From positions 1 through 64,000 of the forward strand of contig RAYB01000025.1 of the NCBI GenBank assembly GCA_003669055.1: a stretch of DNA of 64,000 nucleotides. Direction: 5' to 3'. Positions 32,985 through 41,564 of the stretch are shown one piece after another (the first letter of the stretch is position 1; each line of letters opens with the position of its first letter). A model generated the notes under the pieces. That model saw only the letters and a list, made by a program, of their open reading frames with translations, made no database searches and was not told the DNA's origin. The translations under genes and the position numbers were made by a program. Origin of the DNA: a bacterium 1XD21-70 (GTDB taxonomy: Bacteria; Bacillota; Clostridia; Lachnospirales; Lachnospiraceae).

Positions 32985-33887
32985 ATGGGTATGAAAACGT
33001 ATACGAAAAAACAACGGGAATTGAAGAATAATCTTGTGGGCTGGCTGCTGGTGGCGCCGTCGCTGGTTTTTATGACCTGCTTTACGGTATGGCCGATCTT
33101 CCGCAGTGTTTATTTGAGCCTGACAAAATACCGGATGGGCATGGCGAAGCCGGAATGGATCGGGTTTGAGAACTACATCAACCTTTTCCAGTCAGGCCTG
33201 TTCTGGAAGGTGATGGGGAACACTTTATATTTCGCCTTGATAACGATTATCCCCAGCATGGTGGTGGGGCTGTTCTTGGCCACGGTGGTCAACCGGAAGA
33301 GCCGACTGACCGGGTTTGTGCGCACGGCTTATTTCTATCCGGTGATTATGCCGATGATTGCAATCGCGAGCATTTGGATGTTCATCTACATGGCGAAAAA
33401 CGGCCTGTGGGATCAGCTGCTGGTGAGTTTTGGGAGAAAGCCGATGAACGTCCTTTCCAGCAAGAAGACGGTACTTCCGGCGATGGCAGTGATGTATGTC
33501 TGGAAAGAGGCAGGCTATCTGATGGTATTTTTCCTCTCAGGCATCCAGAGCATCTCCGAGGAAGTCAATGAGGCGGCGCGGATTGACGGCGCCGGGTCCT
33601 GGACGATTTTTAGGAGGATTACGCTTCCTTTGCTGGCACCGACCTTCCTGTTCGTGTCCACGATTGCCTTGACCAACAGCTTTAAGCTGGTGGACCATGT
33701 GGTGATCATGACCGAAGGGGCTCCTAACAATGCTTCTACTTTGCTGCTCTATTATATTTACCAGCAGGGCTTTACTAATTTTAACTATGGTGTGTCTTCT
33801 GCGCTGACGACGGTTATGCTGCTTCTCTTGATGGTAGTGGCGCTGCCCCGGTTCTTAAGCCAGGATAAGAAGATCCATTACAATTAA
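32985..33887 (+). CDS. ABC sugar transporter permease, MalF/UgpA type
   Basis: 300-residue membrane protein with six predicted helices. The coupling-loop EAA motif is visible as EEVNEAARIDGAGSWTIFRRITLP, which docks on the ATPase. It may start at 32985 or at the ATG six bases later (MKTYTKKQ). It pairs with the permease at 33901, 13 bp downstream. No ATP-binding subunit is encoded in this operon, so a shared MsiK/UgpC-like ATPase elsewhere is expected. Confidence 0.94.
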   Translation: MGMKTYTKKQRELKNNLVGWLLVAPSLVFMTCFTVWPIFRSVYLSLTKYRMGMAKPEWIGFENYINLFQSGLFWKVMGNTLYFALITIIPSMVVGLFLATVVNRKSRLTGFVRTAYFYPVIMPMIAIASIWMFIYMAKNGLWDQLLVSFGRKPMNVLSSKKTVLPAMAVMYVWKEAGYLMVFFLSGIQSISEEVNEAARIDGAGSWTIFRRITLPLLAPTFLFVSTIALTNSFKLVDHVVIMTEGAPNNASTLLLYYIYQQGFTNFNYGVSSALTTVMLLLLMVVALPRFLSQDKKIHYN

Positions 33888-33900
33888 GGAGGGAGAGACC

Positions 33901-34722
33901 ATGAAAAAGAAAAAAGCAATCGGTGCCGTGATTACTGTGTTTGCGGTGCTGCTGGGTCTGCTGTGGCTGATCCCTCTGATCTGGCTGGTGGGGACGGCGT
34001 TTTCAGTGCCCTCCTTCCATATGACCTTGTTCCCGACGACTTCATTTACTTTGGACAACATCAAATATGTCTGGAACGCGATCCCCTTTGGGACTTATTA
34101 CATCAATACGCTGATCCTGGTGGTCTGCACCTTTGCCGTGCAGTTTGTGACCTCCACCATGGCGGCATATGCGCTGGGCGTGATGGATTTCAAGGGATCT
34201 GCCTTGGTGTTTGCGGTGATCTTTATGCAGATCATCATCCCGAATGACGTGTTGATTACACCGAACTTCATGACCTTGTCCGAACTGAAGATGGTGGATA
34301 CCAAGATCGGTATGATGCTGCCCTTCTATGGCAGCGCACTGGCGATCTTCCTGCTTCGGCAGCATTTTAAGTCGATCCCGCGGGCGCTGGCAGATGCGGC
34401 ACGGATTGACGGGGCGACCACCTGGCAGACAATCTGGAGGGTCTATATGCCCTGTGCCAAACCGGCATACCTTTCTTTTGCCGTGATTTCCGTCAGCTAC
34501 CACTGGAACAACTACTTATGGCCGCTGATCGTGACGAATTCCCCGGCGAACCGCACCTTGACCGTGGGGCTTGCCATATTTGCAAAATCCAAGGAGGCCA
34601 ATATGCAGTGGGCGAATGTCTGTGCTGCGGCTTTCATCATTATCATTCCTCTGTTGCTGGCCTTCTTTGTTGCCCAGAAGCAGTTCATGAGCAGCTTTGT
34701 GAGCGCCGGAATCAAGGAATAG
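33901..34722 (+). CDS. ABC sugar transporter permease, MalG/UgpE type
   Basis: 273-residue inner-membrane partner of the MalF-type permease, with six helices and the EAA loop PRALADAARIDGATTWQTIW. AAGGAGGGAG precedes the start. The MBL-fold hydrolase gene begins 15 bp after its stop, so the transcript continues into the MBL, NUDIX and cupin genes. The family imports oligosaccharides or glycerophospho compounds. Confidence 0.94.
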   Translation: MKKKKAIGAVITVFAVLLGLLWLIPLIWLVGTAFSVPSFHMTLFPTTSFTLDNIKYVWNAIPFGTYYINTLILVVCTFAVQFVTSTMAAYALGVMDFKGSALVFAVIFMQIIIPNDVLITPNFMTLSELKMVDTKIGMMLPFYGSALAIFLLRQHFKSIPRALADAARIDGATTWQTIWRVYMPCAKPAYLSFAVISVSYHWNNYLWPLIVTNSPANRTLTVGLAIFAKSKEANMQWANVCAAAFIIIIPLLLAFFVAQKQFMSSFVSAGIKE

Positions 34723-34737
34723 ACCGGAGGTAGACAT

Positions 34738-35427
34738 ATGGATTTGAAATTTCTGGGAAAAGGCAGTGCATTCTATCCGGTTTATGGGAATACGGGGGCG
34801 TATATGCTGTATGGGAAGGAACTGTATCTGCTTGATTGTGGGGAGACCGCGTTTGATGCGCTGTACCGACGGCTTGAACTGGCGAAGATTGAGCGGGTGT
34901 ATGTGCTTCAGACACACCTCCACGCAGACCATGTGGGGAGCCTGGGAAGCCTGATTTCCTATTTCCACCATATTTTAGGCCGTCAGGTGACGGTCGTCCA
35001 TCCGCAGCCAACCATCGTGCAGCTTCTAACCCTGGAAGGGATCGGGCAGCAGGGGTATGTGTATGAAGAGCGCCTTCCGGAGAATGCTGCCGGGCTGCAG
35101 GCGGAACCGGTCGAGGTGAAGCATGCCGCCGATATGAAATGCTATGGCTATGTCATCACTGACCAGAGTGAGAGCATCTATTATAGCGGGGATTCCTCGG
35201 AACTGCCGCCAAAGATCCGGGAGCGGTTTCTGAAGGGGGATATCCAGCGGATCTACCACGACACGGCTTCCGCGGATCTGCCGAACCCGTCCCATTGCTA
35301 CTATGGGAGGATGGAAGGATGGATCCCAAAGGAAAAGCGGGGGCAGGTATATTGCATGCATTTAGACAGCCCATGCGAAGAAGTGTTAAGAGGAAAGGGC
35401 TTTTCGGTGGTGGAGGTAGAAGGATAG
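34738..35427 (+). CDS. MBL-fold metal-dependent hydrolase
   Basis: 229 residues of the metallo-beta-lactamase fold. The metal motif is LQTHLHADHVGS; further ligands are probably in the segments YYSGDSSELP and YHDTASADLP. There is no signal peptide, so it acts in the cytosol. CGGAGG precedes the ATG. The layout resembles RNase Z/phosphodiesterase-like members, but the C-terminal MHLDS is not diagnostic. Linkage to a sugar ABC operon hints at a hydrolase for the imported molecule, possibly a phosphodiester or lactone. This is inference only. Confidence 0.87.
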   Translation: MDLKFLGKGSAFYPVYGNTGAYMLYGKELYLLDCGETAFDALYRRLELAKIERVYVLQTHLHADHVGSLGSLISYFHHILGRQVTVVHPQPTIVQLLTLEGIGQQGYVYEERLPENAAGLQAEPVEVKHAADMKCYGYVITDQSESIYYSGDSSELPPKIRERFLKGDIQRIYHDTASADLPNPSHCYYGRMEGWIPKEKRGQVYCMHLDSPCEEVLRGKGFSVVEVEG

Positions 35428-35958
35428 GTGTTTAGGAGGCTTGGCAGGGAAGAAAAATTCGCAAGCAATTGGATAAAACTATTTTTGGATACGGTTGTTG
35501 ACAGCAGGGGCGTTACGCTCCAATACAATGTTGTGCATGTGAACCGGGAGTCAGTGGTAGCTGTGGTCAGGAAAGGATCCCAGCTGCTGCTGACAGAGAA
35601 TTACCGGTATCCCATAGGGAAGGCTCAGTTGGAATTCCCGGCAGGGGAGATCGAGGACGGCGAGACTCCCTGGGAGGCAGCGCAGCGTGAGGTGCTGGAG
35701 GAGACGGGGATCCGTATCCGTTGTGAGGAGGACAGCTATTCGTTTTATCCTTCCAATGGGCTCAGTGACCAGAAAATCCATGTAGTGTTCGGAGAATACG
35801 TGGAGGGGGAGCTGCAGCCCCAATATGAGATCATGAAATGCTGCTGGATGGAAGCGGATGAATGGGATAAGCGGCTGATGGCAGGAGAGGTTACGGATGC
35901 CGCTACGCTGATTGCCTGCCTGTATGCTAAGATTAGAAAGCAAAGAGGAAATTGCTGA
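35428..35958 (+). CDS. NUDIX hydrolase, ADP-ribose pyrophosphatase-like
   Basis: 176 residues. The NUDIX box is complete: GEIEDGETPWEAAQREVLEE followed by TGI. The pre-box segment LTENYRYPIGKAQLEFPAGE is typical of ADP-sugar pyrophosphatases. The start is GTG at 35428, directly after the MBL stop with GGAGG upstream, so translation is coupled. It would cleave a nucleoside diphosphate linked to a sugar or similar group. It may be housekeeping or may belong to the pathway of the upstream operon. Confidence 0.9.
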   Translation: MFRRLGREEKFASNWIKLFLDTVVDSRGVTLQYNVVHVNRESVVAVVRKGSQLLLTENYRYPIGKAQLEFPAGEIEDGETPWEAAQREVLEETGIRIRCEEDSYSFYPSNGLSDQKIHVVFGEYVEGELQPQYEIMKCCWMEADEWDKRLMAGEVTDAATLIACLYAKIRKQRGNC

Positions 35959-35996
35959 TATAAATGATAAAAAAGAAGCGGGAAAGGTAAACGATC

Positions 35997-36416
35997 ATGC
36001 TGCCTATCATTTTCAGGGCAATACAGGATGCCATCCATGTGGATAAGAAGACGGGGACTTCCGTTGACTATTATATCTTTGATGAGTATGAGATCCATGT
36101 CAACCAGATCCGGCCGCACACGGTGCAGGAATGGCATAGCCATTCCCGGATTATCGAGACTGTGCTGGTCACAAAGGGGAGGCTGCTGTGCCGCTATTTG
36201 GACGGCAGCGGTGTCACAAAGGACAGGCACTTAGGGAAGAATGAATTGGTGCAGGTGGGGGGATGTGTCCATACGTTTGAGAATGACACTGACGAGGCTG
36301 CCGAGTTCATTGTGTTCCGCTTTGTGCCGGACGGGGCGGATAAGCGGGATATGATTAAGGGGGATAAGAAACTGTTTTCCTTTCCGGAAACGGAGGAAAC
36401 AGTGGGCGCTGGATGA
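35997..36416 (+). CDS. Cupin-domain protein
   Basis: 139 residues with a single cupin. Metal-binding motif 1 is EWHSHSRIIETVLVTKG and motif 2 is near GGCVHTFENDT. Cytosolic. A purine-rich GGGAAAGG lies upstream and the gene follows the NUDIX gene by 38 bp. Small cupins of this kind can be sugar isomerases, epimerases or sensors. No close match is recognised. It is probably the last gene of the transporter transcript, since the glycerate kinase downstream has its own promoter. Confidence 0.8.
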   Translation: MLPIIFRAIQDAIHVDKKTGTSVDYYIFDEYEIHVNQIRPHTVQEWHSHSRIIETVLVTKGRLLCRYLDGSGVTKDRHLGKNELVQVGGCVHTFENDTDEAAEFIVFRFVPDGADKRDMIKGDKKLFSFPETEETVGAG

Positions 36417-36547
36417 AAACAGAGCCTGGCAGGAATGGATGGTTTTGGGGGCTGCTGCACATTGGCCATGGATTTTTGGATGGCCGGGGTGCGGCAGCTT
36501 TTTGTTTCCCGGCTTCTTTCCAATCTTCTGTAAATTTCCTCAGACGC

Positions 36548-36600
36548 GATATCTTGATAGGTAGGGCGGCATGTGGTATGATATCTTGTGGCAGGATATC
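36548..36600 (+). promoter_or_regulatory. Glycerate kinase promoter with GATATC repeats
   Basis: TTGATA (36554-36559) and TATGAT (36577-36582) are 17 bp apart, with a TG extension before the -10. The 9-mer GATATCTTG occurs at 36548-36556 and again at 36580-36588, overlapping both promoter boxes, and GATATC recurs at 36595-36600. This arrangement suggests an operator. The regulator is unknown. Confidence 0.6.
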
Positions 36601-36633
36601 GGAAATTAGAATAGCAAAGAGGAGAAGATTGGC

Positions 36634-37809
36634 ATGAGGTTTTTATTCGCTTCAGATTCATTTAAAGGGACGATTTCTTCGGAGCAGAGCATCCGGCTGC
36701 TGACAGAGGCAGCCAACAAGGTTTTTCCGGGCTGTGAGACTGCCGGGGTGCCGGTGGCTGACGGCGGGGAAGGAACCGTGGAGGCAGTGGTGGGGGCTAC
36801 TGGGGGCAGCTGGCGCAGGTTAATGGTGCATGGGCCGCTGATGGAGGAGGTGGAAGGTTTCTACGGGGTATTCCATGGGGATTGTGCGGTGATTGAGATG
36901 GCGGCTGCCTCCGGGCTGCCGATGGTGCCGGCGGAAAAGAGGAATCCGCTGCACACGACGACCTACGGCACAGGGGAATTGATCCGGGATGCGCTGGAGC
37001 AGGGGATGCGCAAGCTTTCGATTGCGATTGGCGGCAGTGCGACCAATGACGGCGGCATGGGGGCGATGCGTGCGCTGGGAGCCCGTTTTTTGGATGCAGA
37101 GGGGAAGGAACTGATGGGTTTTGGCTCTGATCTGGCAAAGGTGGCAGATATCGATGCGGGAGGCTTGCATGCTGCCCTGAAGGAGGCAAAGATTACCGTG
37201 ATGTACGATGTGACCAACCCGCTGACCGGCCCGGATGGCGCGGCGTATACGTTTGGCAGGCAAAAGGGTGGCACGCCGGAGATCCTGGATGAACTGGAGG
37301 CAGGGATGAAGAACTATGCCGCCGTGATGCGGGACAAGCTGGGGATTGATGTGGAGAATATGGCGGGTGCGGGTGCGGCCGGAGGCCTGGGTGCGGCGCT
37401 GTGCGGATTTTTGCATGCCACGTTGAAGTCCGGGATTGATACCGTGCTGGATTTGATCGGCTTTGATGAACTCTTGGAGGGCACGGATTTGGTGGTTACC
37501 GGTGAGGGGCGCATTGACTGGCAATCCGCTTTCGGCAAGGTGCCCAGCGGCATCGGGCAGCGCTGCAAAGCCAGGAAAATCCCGGCAGTTGCCCTGGTGG
37601 GCGGCATGGGGCAGGGGGCGGAAAAGATTTTTGGCTTAGGCATTGACAGCATTCTGCCCACCATCAATGGAGCCATGGATATTGAGGAGGCCTGCAGCCG
37701 GGCGGAGGAACTGTATGCAGATGCGGCGGAGCGGATGTTTCGGATGATCCGGGTCGGCATGGAGATGAAGGGCAGGGAGAATGAAACGCCGGGCTGGGCT
37801 TGCTTTTAA
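36634..37809 (+). CDS. Glycerate kinase, type I
   Basis: 391-residue kinase of the GarK/GlxK family that phosphorylates D-glycerate, feeding it into glycolysis. The family opening FASDSFKGTISSEQS, the segment VADGGEGTVEAVV and IAIGGSATNDGGMGA are all present, as is VVTGEGRIDWQSAFGKVP near the C-terminus. The length is normal. It has its own promoter with repeated GATATCTTG boxes. Glycerate often arises from sugar-acid breakdown (glucarate, galactarate) or glyoxylate, which fits the transporters in the window, but no such pathway enzyme is adjacent. A large inverted repeat follows the gene. Confidence 0.94.
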   Translation: MRFLFASDSFKGTISSEQSIRLLTEAANKVFPGCETAGVPVADGGEGTVEAVVGATGGSWRRLMVHGPLMEEVEGFYGVFHGDCAVIEMAAASGLPMVPAEKRNPLHTTTYGTGELIRDALEQGMRKLSIAIGGSATNDGGMGAMRALGARFLDAEGKELMGFGSDLAKVADIDAGGLHAALKEAKITVMYDVTNPLTGPDGAAYTFGRQKGGTPEILDELEAGMKNYAAVMRDKLGIDVENMAGAGAAGGLGAALCGFLHATLKSGIDTVLDLIGFDELLEGTDLVVTGEGRIDWQSAFGKVPSGIGQRCKARKIPAVALVGGMGQGAEKIFGLGIDSILPTINGAMDIEEACSRAEELYADAAERMFRMIRVGMEMKGRENETPGWACF

Positions 37810-37840
37810 GCCGGATGATAGATAACAGGGAAGAACTTTG

Positions 37841-37912
37841 CCGCACGGCAAGGAAACCCCGCCTGCCCCCTCTTTTGGGGAAGGGGGCAAGCGGAGTTTC
37901 CCTGTCGTGCGG
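37841..37912. repeat. 72-bp palindromic element, probable bidirectional terminator
   Basis: Arms 37841-37871 and 37882-37912, each 31 bases, differ at four positions, all of which would still form G-U or G-C pairs in one strand of RNA. The loop is 10 bases. It lies between two convergent genes. Such an extended perfect-looking arm with compensating changes suggests a dispersed palindromic repeat as well as a terminator. Confidence 0.8.
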
Positions 37913-37931
37913 CGGTTTTGTCCCATGGGTT

Positions 37932-38942
37932 TTATTTTTTTGCCTTTTTTGCATATTCCGTGGTCACGAGTTCTTCATAGGGAACCCGCTTCGGCAGTTC
38001 ACCGGCTTCCTCGAGGATATTCTGCAACAGTTCAAAACTTTCCTGCTCAAAGACGGTGTCTTCTTTCCAGGTGTCCTGGGACTTATAGCGCTCGACAATG
38101 GCAGTGATGTTTTCCAGCGGGGTTTCTTTAAACTGCGGCTGGATGGCCTTGGCGATATCCTCTGCGGAGTGGGAGTTTACATAGTCAAGCCCCTTCTGGA
38201 CAGCATTGGTGAATTTTTGGATCACCTCGGGGTGGGCTTTGATATAACTTTGCTTGGCGCTGTAGGCAGTGTAGGGGACATAGCCGGAATCAGTGCCGAG
38301 AGAGGCGACAACATAGCCGTTTCCTTCGAGTTCTAAGCCGGTGGCGAAGGGCTCGAATTCAACGGTATAATCAGAGTCGTCGCTGGTAAAAGCGGCAGCG
38401 GTGAGGCCGAAGCTGATGCTCTGGTCAATAGCCAGGTCGGTTTTGGGGTCTATACCGTTTTTCTTTAAGATATATTCAAAGACCATCTGGGGCATACCGC
38501 CGGCCCTCCCGCCGAGGACTTTCGTTCCTTTCAGCTTATCCCAGCTAAAATCGGCGTCCGGTTCCCGCGCCACCAGGAAGTTGCCGGCCCGCTGGGTCAG
38601 CTGGGCAAAGTTGACGGCGTAGTCCCCGGCGCCGCCGGCGTAAGTGTAGATGCTGGCTTCGGAGCCCATAAAGCCGATATCGGCATCGCCGCTGACAAGG
38701 GCCGTCATGACCTTGTCGGCCCCGGCGCCGTTGACTAAGGTGAGGTCTAGGCCTTCCTCTTCAAAGTATCCCAGTTCGATGGCCGCATACTGCGGGGCAT
38801 AGAAGATGGAGTGGGCAACTTCGTTTAGGGTGACAGGGGTCAGGCCGCCTGTGGCTTTGGTCTGGCATCCGGTAAGCGGTGCAAGCAAGAGAGCCGTAAT
38901 AACGGGTATGGCAGCCAGTTTTTTTAGTGCAATTTTTTTCAT
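37932..38942 (-). CDS. Orphan ABC substrate-binding lipoprotein, NMT1/THI5 or SsuA-like
   Basis: 336 residues with a lipoprotein signal ending in LTGC (Cys26). The binding domain has the pattern of the nitrate/sulfonate/thiamine-precursor class: FYAPQYAAIELGYFEEEGLDL, then MTALVSGDADIGFMGSE and GGRAGGMPQMVFEYIL. AGGAGG precedes the ATG. No permease or ATPase of this class is nearby, so it must use a transporter encoded elsewhere or be left over from one. The ligand could be a pyrimidine precursor, a sulfonate or a bicarbonate-like anion. Confidence 0.9.
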   Translation of the reverse strand: MKKIALKKLAAIPVITALLLAPLTGCQTKATGGLTPVTLNEVAHSIFYAPQYAAIELGYFEEEGLDLTLVNGAGADKVMTALVSGDADIGFMGSEASIYTYAGGAGDYAVNFAQLTQRAGNFLVAREPDADFSWDKLKGTKVLGGRAGGMPQMVFEYILKKNGIDPKTDLAIDQSISFGLTAAAFTSDDSDYTVEFEPFATGLELEGNGYVVASLGTDSGYVPYTAYSAKQSYIKAHPEVIQKFTNAVQKGLDYVNSHSAEDIAKAIQPQFKETPLENITAIVERYKSQDTWKEDTVFEQESFELLQNILEEAGELPKRVPYEELVTTEYAKKAKK

Positions 38943-39208
38943 AAATCCTCCTGGATGGAATGCATTAATACTACATGATATGCCCGAGGGGAGGAAATGT
39001 ATCTATAATAGCAATGGGGGCAGTTAAAATGATTTTCCCACAGGCCTGCAACAGAATAAAAAACAACCAGTATTTACAAAAAACAGGGTGGAAAATTCGT
39101 GATTTAGTCGATTGCTTTTTTGGGATGGATGGGGTAAATTAGGTTACTGAAATTTGAGAGGGATGCAACTGGCATCCGGCTGGAAAGCGATTTTATCGAC
39201 AGAGAGGT

Positions 39209-40636
39209 ATGGATATGGCAAATGCGGCGGTAAAGGATATGACGACAGGATCTCCGATCAAGCTGATCTTCGGATTTTTTGTGCCCATGGTTTTCGGGCT
39301 TTTGTTTCAGCAGTTTTATAATATGGTAGATACGATTATTGTGGGGAATTATTTGGGAGTCAAAGCCCTGGCAGCGGTTGGTTCCACCGGATCTATCAAT
39401 TTCATGATTATCGGGTTCTGCATGGGGGTGTGCAATGGCTTTGCGATCCCGGTGGCGCAGAAGTTCGGGGAAAAGAATTTTAGTGAACTCCGCAGGTTTG
39501 CTGCCAACGGGGCATGGCTGTCAATTGGGTTTGCAGTGGTAATGACAGCTGCGGTATGCCTGTCCTGCCGCAGGATCCTGGTGTGGATGAATACGCCAGG
39601 CGATATCATAGACGGTGCATATGCGTATATTTTTGTGATTTTTTTGGGGATTCCGGCAACATATCTCTACAATATGGTGTCCGGGATTATCCGGTCTTTG
39701 GGAGACAGCAGGACACCGTTGTATTTTTTGGTGATGTCGTCCCTGCTGAATGTGGCTTTGGACCTGTTTACCATTGTGGTGCTGAAAATGGGGGTGGCCG
39801 GGGCAGCCTGGGCGACCGTGGTTTCCCAGGCAGTTTCCGGGTGCGCCTGCCTGGCCTTTATGGTAAAGAGGTATGAGATCCTGCGGATGACGAGGGAAGA
39901 GGCGGCGCCAAACGGGAGGATTATGAGGATCCTGTGCGGGATTGGGATTCCCATGGGGCTGCAGTATTCGATCACAGCGGTTGGCAGCATGGTGCTGCAG
40001 GTGGCGGTCAACGGGCTGGGTTCGATGTCGGTGGCAGCGATGACGGCAGCCTCAAAGATCGGCATGTTTTTCTGCTGCCCGTTTGATGCGTTGGGATCGA
40101 CTATGGCGACCTATGCAGGCCAGAACATCGGCGCCCGGCGGCTGGAACGGCTGGGGGAGGGCATGAAGGCGGCAGTCCTGATGGGGGTGGCCTACGCATT
40201 GCTGGCGCTGGGAGTGCTGTATTGTTTTGGTGACCAGATTGCCCTGCTGTTTTTGGATGCTGATGAGGTGCAGGTTCTGGGGCAGGCCAGGCAGTATTTG
40301 CTGACCACGGCAATGTTCTTTATCCCCCTGGTGCTGGTAAATGTGGTGCGTTTTACGATCCAGGGGATGGGCTACTCGAAGCGGGCGGTCCTGGCCGGTG
40401 TGTGCGAGATGGCGGCTCGTGCCGGGGTAGGGTTTTTGCTGGTACCTTACCTGGGATATACGGCAGTTTGCTTTGCCAGCCCGTGTGCGTGGATTGCAGC
40501 TGATTTGTTTCTGGTTCCCTCTTACCTGATGATTATGAAACGCCTCTGGAGGGAACAGGGGGCATCGGCAGAGCCGGTAAGGGAAAGAAGGGGCGTAAGG
40601 GATTCCGGTATGGGCATCAAAGCGGTTTTCCGGTAA
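39209..40636 (+). CDS. MATE-family efflux transporter
   Basis: 475-residue, 12-helix multidrug/toxin extrusion protein. Typical segments are SPIKLIFGFFVPMVFGLLFQ, FYNMVDTIIVGNYLG and, in the second half, GSMSVAAMTAASKIGMFFCC. The start may be 39209 or the second ATG six bases later. A weak promoter (TTGCTT at 39112-39117 with TAAATT at 39135-39140) lies upstream. No regulator is adjacent. Substrate unknown: cationic drugs or metabolites coupled to sodium or proton entry. Confidence 0.93.
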   Translation: MDMANAAVKDMTTGSPIKLIFGFFVPMVFGLLFQQFYNMVDTIIVGNYLGVKALAAVGSTGSINFMIIGFCMGVCNGFAIPVAQKFGEKNFSELRRFAANGAWLSIGFAVVMTAAVCLSCRRILVWMNTPGDIIDGAYAYIFVIFLGIPATYLYNMVSGIIRSLGDSRTPLYFLVMSSLLNVALDLFTIVVLKMGVAGAAWATVVSQAVSGCACLAFMVKRYEILRMTREEAAPNGRIMRILCGIGIPMGLQYSITAVGSMVLQVAVNGLGSMSVAAMTAASKIGMFFCCPFDALGSTMATYAGQNIGARRLERLGEGMKAAVLMGVAYALLALGVLYCFGDQIALLFLDADEVQVLGQARQYLLTTAMFFIPLVLVNVVRFTIQGMGYSKRAVLAGVCEMAARAGVGFLLVPYLGYTAVCFASPCAWIAADLFLVPSYLMIMKRLWREQGASAEPVRERRGVRDSGMGIKAVFR

Positions 40637-40726
40637 AAGAAGAGGAGAGCCTTCCGTTTGGCAGGGCAAGAAATGGGTATAATAGGAGTAATGAAAAAAT
40701 CCATGGATGACGGAAGGAACGTAAAT

Positions 40727-41353
40727 ATGAAGAGGATCCCCAGACATATAGGCATTATCCCTGACGGCAACCGCCGGTGGGCGCTGGAAAACGGGATGTC
40801 AAAGGAAGAGGGCTACGGCCATGGGATTGAGCCAGGGATGGAACTTTACCACATGTGCCGGGACTTAGGCGTGCAGGAAGTTACCTTTTACGGCTTTACC
40901 GTGGACAATACCAAGCGTCCGTCCATACAGCGGGCCGCGTTTTCCGATGCCTGTGTCAAGGCAGTTGAATTTCTGTCCCAGGAGGATGCGCAATTGCTGG
41001 TTTTGGGAAATACAAATTCTGCCATGTTCCCGAAGGAACTGCTCCCCTACACAGCCAGGCACTGTTTTGGGAAGGGCGGCATAAAGATTAATTTTTTGGT
41101 CAATTACAGCTTTGAATGGGATTTGGGGTTCCATAAAGGAAGCATCGGGCCGGTTATGGCATCGGCAGATGTCTCAAGAGTTGATTTGGTGATCCGGTGG
41201 GGCGGGCGGAGGAGGCTGTCGGGCTTCCTTCCGGTGCAGTCGGTATATGCGGATATCTATGTGGTTGACGACTATTGGCCGGATTTTTCCCCGCGGCATG
41301 TCCATGAGGCAATTGCCTGGTACGGGAAGCAGGATGTGACGCTGGGGGGATGA
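40727..41353 (+). CDS. Short divergent cis-prenyltransferase (undecaprenyl diphosphate synthase family)
   Basis: 208 residues, shorter than typical UppS (about 240-260). The first motif is intact: HIGIIPDGNRRWALENG, with the catalytic aspartate. EVTFYGFTVDNTKRP replaces the usual TLYAFSTENWKRP, and the fifth motif reads DLVIRWGGRRRLSGFLPVQS where UppS has RTSGE-x-RLSNFL, so the glutamate is lost. The end DDYWPDF is normal. GGAAGGA precedes ATG at 40727; upstream ATG codons lack a site. A changed chain length, a changed substrate or an accessory subunit role is possible. A housekeeping uppS would be expected elsewhere. Confidence 0.8.
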   Translation: MKRIPRHIGIIPDGNRRWALENGMSKEEGYGHGIEPGMELYHMCRDLGVQEVTFYGFTVDNTKRPSIQRAAFSDACVKAVEFLSQEDAQLLVLGNTNSAMFPKELLPYTARHCFGKGGIKINFLVNYSFEWDLGFHKGSIGPVMASADVSRVDLVIRWGGRRRLSGFLPVQSVYADIYVVDDYWPDFSPRHVHEAIAWYGKQDVTLGG

Positions 41354-41376
41354 AGAGGTAACGGGCAGACTGGTTA

Positions 41377-41405
41377 TTGACAATTTTGGTGTTCCATAGT
41401 AAAAT
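41377..41405 (+). promoter_or_regulatory. Strong sigma-A promoter upstream of the amino-acid ABC operon
   Basis: TTGACA at 41377-41382 and TAAAAT at 41400-41405, 17 bp apart. The expected start near 41412 lies just before a terminator-like hairpin. Confidence 0.75.
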
Positions 41406-41416
41406 GGTGCGGAGCG

Positions 41417-41452
41417 AAGAAGCCTGAAACCTTGATGGGGGCTTCTTTTTGT
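41417..41452 (+). terminator. Terminator-like hairpin in the leader of the amino-acid ABC operon
   Basis: Arms AAGAAGCC (41417-41424) and GGCTTCTT (41440-41447) pair perfectly and a T-run follows. It lies immediately after the predicted start of the operon transcript, so it either ends the upstream gene's RNA or attenuates this operon. A second pairing, GTGCCGG near 41477 with CCGGCAC near 41535, surrounds the rest of the leader. Confidence 0.6.
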
Positions 41453-41564
41453 GCGTTGGTTTTTTAAAAGTAAGGGTGCCGGCTGCTGGGGAGGTGGGTT
41501 GTCTCATTTCCCGTTGTATTAGATGAATCAAGTCCGGCACGCAAAAGAAGAGGAGAGAAAAATT

